A stretch of DNA of 64,000 bases from Bacillota bacterium (lineage in GTDB: Bacteria; Bacillota; Desulfotomaculia; Desulfotomaculales; Ammonificaceae). The translations under genes and the position numbers were made by a program. The notes under the pieces are model-generated. The model was given only the letters and a program-made list of their open reading frames with translations. It did no database searches and was not told where the DNA came from. The stretch covers positions 310,001-374,000 of the forward strand of contig JBFMBK010000001.1 of assembly GCA_040755295.1 (NCBI GenBank), read 5' to 3'. This document shows positions 60,609 to 64,000 of this stretch, piece after piece; the first letter of the stretch is position 1, and the number at the start of each line of letters is the position of its first letter.

Positions 60609-61415
60609 CTAATCAATGAGAATCATCTGACGTATTCGTTCGGCGATGGAGGTGTTCTCATTAATGGTGGTCCCGGCGAGAGGGCCGAAACCGAAAGAGG
60701 CCGCCATTTCCGTCAGGACCATGCGGGCGGCGTTCAGCCGGCGATGGTAAAACGTTTCGTGGTCCACCGCTTCTTCGTTGATATTCAGTTTTGTCCGGAG
60801 GGTATCCGGTATAAAAATTAGAGGCATAAGCAGACGCGCCGTCTTTGAAGTAAGCCAGGCGGTGCTGTTCAGTTCCCTGGTGGCGTAGTCCACAACCGAA
60901 AGGTAGGCGTCTGACAGCTCGAAGTACTTGTCCGCGCCTGAATCTTCAAGCCACTCTTTCACCGTCCAAGTGCGACTTGCCTCATGTCCGAGACAGTGGT
61001 CAGCCCATTCGACCATAAACAGCTTTTCGCGCATGCGGGGCGTTCCTTCGACGTCTTCAAACCGCACGGCGCGGCCTATCGGATACATACGGCAGTTGCG
61101 CGGCCTGACGGGGTATATGCTGCAGCGTCCGTCTTCGAGAAGAAAGGCGCAATTTCCGGTTTCCGCCTGCTTCAACCAGGCGAAAGGCCAATTTGACACA
61201 GTGCCGAATTCATACCTGCAGAAGATATCCAGGAAATCGGGGCCGCTGATCTTGATGTGGCGCGCAATGGCCTCGATGTCCCAGGGATCGAGCAGGATGG
61301 TTATTAAACGGCAGCACTTTCCCATGCATTTTTCGCTGCACTCGAAGGTAAAACGGTCCTCCGGGTTAAGTGCTTTGAATCGAGACTCATCCGCGGCGTT
61401 AACGGGTATTTCCAA
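60609..61415 (-). CDS. YkgJ-family cysteine-cluster protein
   Basis: A 268-residue protein. The N-terminal half has the YkgJ zinc/iron-chelating cluster: FECSEKCMGKCCRL (cysteines 26, 30, 34, 35), then CAFLLEDGRCSIYPVRPRNC. The C-terminal half is helical and specific to this protein. YkgJ-like proteins are thought to bind metal, but their role is undefined. ATG 61415 is the first start, with AGGAGGAAG upstream. It is monocistronic. Confidence 0.8.
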   Translation of the reverse strand: MEIPVNAADESRFKALNPEDRFTFECSEKCMGKCCRLITILLDPWDIEAIARHIKISGPDFLDIFCRYEFGTVSNWPFAWLKQAETGNCAFLLEDGRCSIYPVRPRNCRMYPIGRAVRFEDVEGTPRMREKLFMVEWADHCLGHEASRTWTVKEWLEDSGADKYFELSDAYLSVVDYATRELNSTAWLTSKTARLLMPLIFIPDTLRTKLNINEEAVDHETFYHRRLNAARMVLTEMAASFGFGPLAGTTINENTSIAERIRQMILID

Positions 61416-61609
61416 ATGGTCTTCCTCCTGATTCTATGGTTTTAATAAAGAACGTAAAACCGTCGGGCTAACAGCTGATTGCAACGGTTTCCGGGCCGGG
61501 AGCATAGTATAACCACCAGTAACAAGCCCTGCTGGTGGTTTCGTTATGTACAATTCTCCCTATTAGCCTATCGTTGCTCCAACTCTTATGTCAATGGGTA
61601 TCGGCATCT

Positions 61610-62980
61610 TTATCGGTCTTCCGATCTCCGGTGACTGAAAAGGAGGATAAGATATAAAACTACCGCCGCCGATAAAGTGACAGCAACGGCCAATATCTTT
61701 GGAAGCAGCGACCAAAGGAGCATATAACCGGTAGAGATTATTATCGAAACAAGCATTAAAGGAAAAGCCACCTTCATATAGCCCACAAAGGAAATCAATA
61801 GGCCTCGTTTTTCGGCTATTCCGGCGACAACCACGTTTGCCGAGGCGCCGATGATGGTCCCGTTCCCTCCGAGACAGGCTCCGAGCGAAAGGCACCACCA
61901 GAAGAAGTCGAGGTTCTGGATGTGTCCGAGGCGGCCCATTTCTTTTATCAGCGGAATCATGGTGGCTACGAAAGGAATATTGTCAAGGAAGGCGGAAGTC
62001 AGCGCCGACAGCCACATTATCAGCATCCCGGTCGCTATGGTGGCGCCGTGCGTGGCCTGAAGGCTCGCCCCGGCCAGCAGGGAAATCACGCCCACCGCTT
62101 CGAGTGCGCCGACCAGCAGGAATAACCCGATGAAGAAGAAGATAACAGGCCATTCAACAGCATTCAGAGGGCGCTCGGGATCGGCGCGGGTGATTATCAG
62201 GAGGAGCGCGGCCCCGCTTAACGCAATCACCATCGATTCGAGGTGCAGGTACTGATGCAGCAAGAATCCCGCTATAACAAGGCCGAGGACGAGCAGGGAC
62301 TTCCGTAAAAGCCGGCGGTCCTTTATTTCCGCTGCGGCGTCAAATTCGTAAATCCGGTTGCGACGGTCTAAAGGAATAATTAAATCCTTCCGATAGATAA
62401 GTTCAAGGAGAAAAACGGTAACCACCTGTATTAGAATGATTACGGGCGCAAGATTGACCACAAAATCCATAAAACCAAGACGGGTTGCGCTCCCGATCAT
62501 GATATTGGGCGGGTCGCCGATCAGGGTGGCCGTTCCTCCTACGTTGGAGGAGATGATCTCGGCGACAAGGAAGGGCATGGGGTTCAGCTCCAACTTTCTG
62601 GCGATGGCAAAGGTCACCGGTACGATGAGCAGAACGGTGGTGACGTTGTCCAGAAAGGCGGAAACAACAGCGGTGACAAACGCGAGGGAGGACAGTATGG
62701 CCAGGGGATGTCCCTTGGCGATCTGGGAGGCCTTTATGGCGAGGTATTCGAAAACTCCGGTCTCGCGGGTCACGCCGACAATAATCATCATCCCGACGAG
62801 AAGTCCGATGGTGTTCCAGTCTATAACCCCAGCGGCCTTTTCCGCGGGTATGATTCCGGACAGGATAATGATCGCCGCGCCTGCAAAAGCGGCAACAGTG
62901 CGGTGAATCCTTTCGGAAACGATTAAGACATAGGTTGCAACGAAGACCGTAACAGCCAGGTACACTTGGTAATGGGACAA
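61610..62980 (-). CDS. ArsB/NhaD-type ion transporter
   Basis: A 456-residue membrane protein with about eleven helices. The blocks FLDNVTTVLLIVPVTFAIA, SSNVGGTATLIGDPPNIMIG and LSAFLDNIPFVATMIPLI are typical of the ArsB/NhaD/P-protein branch of the ion transporter superfamily. Substrates in this branch are sodium/proton, arsenite or organic anions; the DNV and GDPPN motifs fit NhaD/ArsB but do not decide between them. It is not linked to arsM (18 kb away). TTG 62980 follows GGGAGGG. Confidence 0.87.
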   Translation of the reverse strand: MSHYQVYLAVTVFVATYVLIVSERIHRTVAAFAGAAIIILSGIIPAEKAAGVIDWNTIGLLVGMMIIVGVTRETGVFEYLAIKASQIAKGHPLAILSSLAFVTAVVSAFLDNVTTVLLIVPVTFAIARKLELNPMPFLVAEIISSNVGGTATLIGDPPNIMIGSATRLGFMDFVVNLAPVIILIQVVTVFLLELIYRKDLIIPLDRRNRIYEFDAAAEIKDRRLLRKSLLVLGLVIAGFLLHQYLHLESMVIALSGAALLLIITRADPERPLNAVEWPVIFFFIGLFLLVGALEAVGVISLLAGASLQATHGATIATGMLIMWLSALTSAFLDNIPFVATMIPLIKEMGRLGHIQNLDFFWWCLSLGACLGGNGTIIGASANVVVAGIAEKRGLLISFVGYMKVAFPLMLVSIIISTGYMLLWSLLPKILAVAVTLSAAVVLYLILLFSHRRSEDR

Positions 62981-63239
62981 AATATGCCCTCCCGTAAGGG
63001 GTTTTCCGGGGGTCCAAAAACAGCATTTCCACTAATTGAAACCGTGCGCTATCTCCCATAATTTAAGCTTATTTTAGCCGGTCAGGGCAAGGTAAAAAAA
63101 TATTTATTGAAGAATAATTAAATATATTGTCTACTAAAGAAGGAATTTGTTGATATATGTCGAAGTCTTAGTGCTACATTTATCCAACCATATAAGAAAA
63201 CTGGTATTGCTATAAATTAGGGGTATTGGAGGGTTCAAC

Positions 63240-64000
63240 TTGCGTAAGATTCCCATCAACCTGCTCCAACCGGGGATGCGAGTAGGGCAGGTACTTTACA
63301 ATTCATTGGGCCAGTTATTAGTAAACAAAGGGACTATCTTAACGGAGAAACTTATCGCAAGGTTACGGATGGCCGGAATTCCTTCCATATATGTCGAGAA
63401 CGATTTTTTAAGCAATGTGGAGATAGTAGACGTTATTACCAGCGAAGTACGTGTGAAGGCCAAACGACAAGTGCGGGAACTCCTGCATGAGACGTCCGTA
63501 TCCGGTTGCGGATGCGCAATCATCAAACTAACCGAAATAACAAGAACCATCGAGCAGATAATAGATCAGTTGTTCGCCAACCCCGGACTGATGGTCAACC
63601 TGGTTGACGTCCGCGCCATCGATGACTATACCTTCGGACACTCCGTCAACGTCTGCGTCTTGTCTCTGATTACCGGTATCACCCTTGGGTATGATCGGGC
63701 GAAACTACTGGCTCTCGGTATCGGCGCTTTGCTCCATGACATCGGGAAAGCCAAGATCCCGGATAAGATTCTTACAAAACCCGGCAAACTGACAAAAGAA
63801 GAATTCGAAATAGTCCGCGAGCACCCCGTTTTCGGCTATAACATGCTGCTGAAAATGCCGGGAGTAAGCGTTGATTCAGCGCACATCGCCCACGAACACC
63901 ACGAGCGTTATCAGGGGCAGGGTTACCCGCGCGGCTTAAAGCAGAAGGAAATAAAGGATTTTGCCGTGATATGCGGGATTGCGGACGTTTTCGATGCCTT
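63240..64000 (+). CDS. HD-GYP domain protein (cyclic-di-GMP phosphodiesterase type), cut by window end
   Basis: The frame opens at TTG 63240 with GGAGGG just before it and is still open at 64000 (253 codons). The first 130 residues are an N-terminal domain typical of HD-GYP proteins (INLLQPGMRVGQVLYNSLGQ). The HD-GYP core follows: FGHSVNVCVLS, LLHDIGKAKIPDKIL with the HD pair, EHPVFGYNML, and HHERYQGQGYPRGL, where the usual HHE and GxGYP are seen. It is expected to hydrolyse cyclic di-GMP, lowering its level and favouring motility. No GGDEF protein is in the window. Confidence 0.9.
   Translation, partial: MRKIPINLLQPGMRVGQVLYNSLGQLLVNKGTILTEKLIARLRMAGIPSIYVENDFLSNVEIVDVITSEVRVKAKRQVRELLHETSVSGCGCAIIKLTEITRTIEQIIDQLFANPGLMVNLVDVRAIDDYTFGHSVNVCVLSLITGITLGYDRAKLLALGIGALLHDIGKAKIPDKILTKPGKLTKEEFEIVREHPVFGYNMLLKMPGVSVDSAHIAHEHHERYQGQGYPRGLKQKEIKDFAVICGIADVFDA

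Overview
The window looks like a chromosomal segment of an anaerobic, spore-forming, possibly thermophilic Firmicute of the Desulfotomaculum/Pelotomaculum kind. This is inferred from gene content, not from a marker gene. The evidence is a YtrH/YtrI sporulation pair, a YteA-type TraR/DksA protein, a bifunctional archaeal-type fructose-1,6-bisphosphate aldolase/phosphatase, haem synthesis through siroheme (Ahb route), oxygen-sensitive enzymes (radical SAM, NadA, Fe-S assembly), strong AGGAGG-type ribosome sites and many GTG/TTG starts. No rRNA, tRNA or CRISPR array was seen.

Layout. 0-5 kb: end of a class V aminotransferase, proA, a YyaL-type thioredoxin-fold protein, a DUF5665 membrane protein and a YteA-like zinc-finger protein. 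5.2-16 kb: a polyprenyl diphosphate synthase and then a tetrapyrrole cluster in one direction: sirC, hemA, hemC, cobA-hemD fusion, hemB, one Ahb/NirJ radical SAM gene, ahbA, ahbB and hemL. Together these make siroheme and carry it toward haem; only one of the two radical SAM steps is encoded here. 16-21 kb: repeats, a stand-alone NuoF C-terminal iron-sulfur domain, then an AT-rich island with a two-helix membrane protein, a GIY-YIG protein, a trypsin-like protease and an ISXO2-type transposase. 21-29 kb: membrane and metabolic genes, a VanW protein and a class A penicillin-binding protein. 29-40 kb: a minus-strand signalling block with two receiver proteins, a receiver-GAF-histidine kinase, a degenerate Ser/Thr-kinase/ATPase/GAF protein and an 11-PAS histidine kinase. 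40-43 kb: a decaying zone with a copy of the penicillin-binding protein tail, an antitoxin beside a broken PIN toxin, and a broken phzF. 43-50 kb: arsM with an AbrB-type regulator, thi4, then iscU, nifS, nadA and an Rrf2 regulator. 50-64 kb: envelope proteins, a WYL regulator, ytrH/ytrI, an NlpC/P60 peptidase, a UbiA prenyltransferase, a broken DUF3887 lipoprotein, a YkgJ protein, an ArsB/NhaD transporter and the start of an HD-GYP protein.

The most unusual content is between the genes. At least three families of short dispersed elements occur and are nested in one another. The first is a mosaic leader repeat whose end carries the ribosome-binding site of the following gene (upstream of DUF5665, sirC, ahbA and the kinase-like gene). 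The second is a set of four 96-102 bp elements bounded by inverted CCCAGCACTCAA / TTGAGTGCTGGG ends with unrelated interiors; one is inserted in a copy of the leader repeat, and another copy gives an empty site. The third is degenerate arrays of 7-bp units at about a dozen loci, in some places arranged as inverted arms around an AATT-centred palindrome. All calls come from reading the sequence without database searches.
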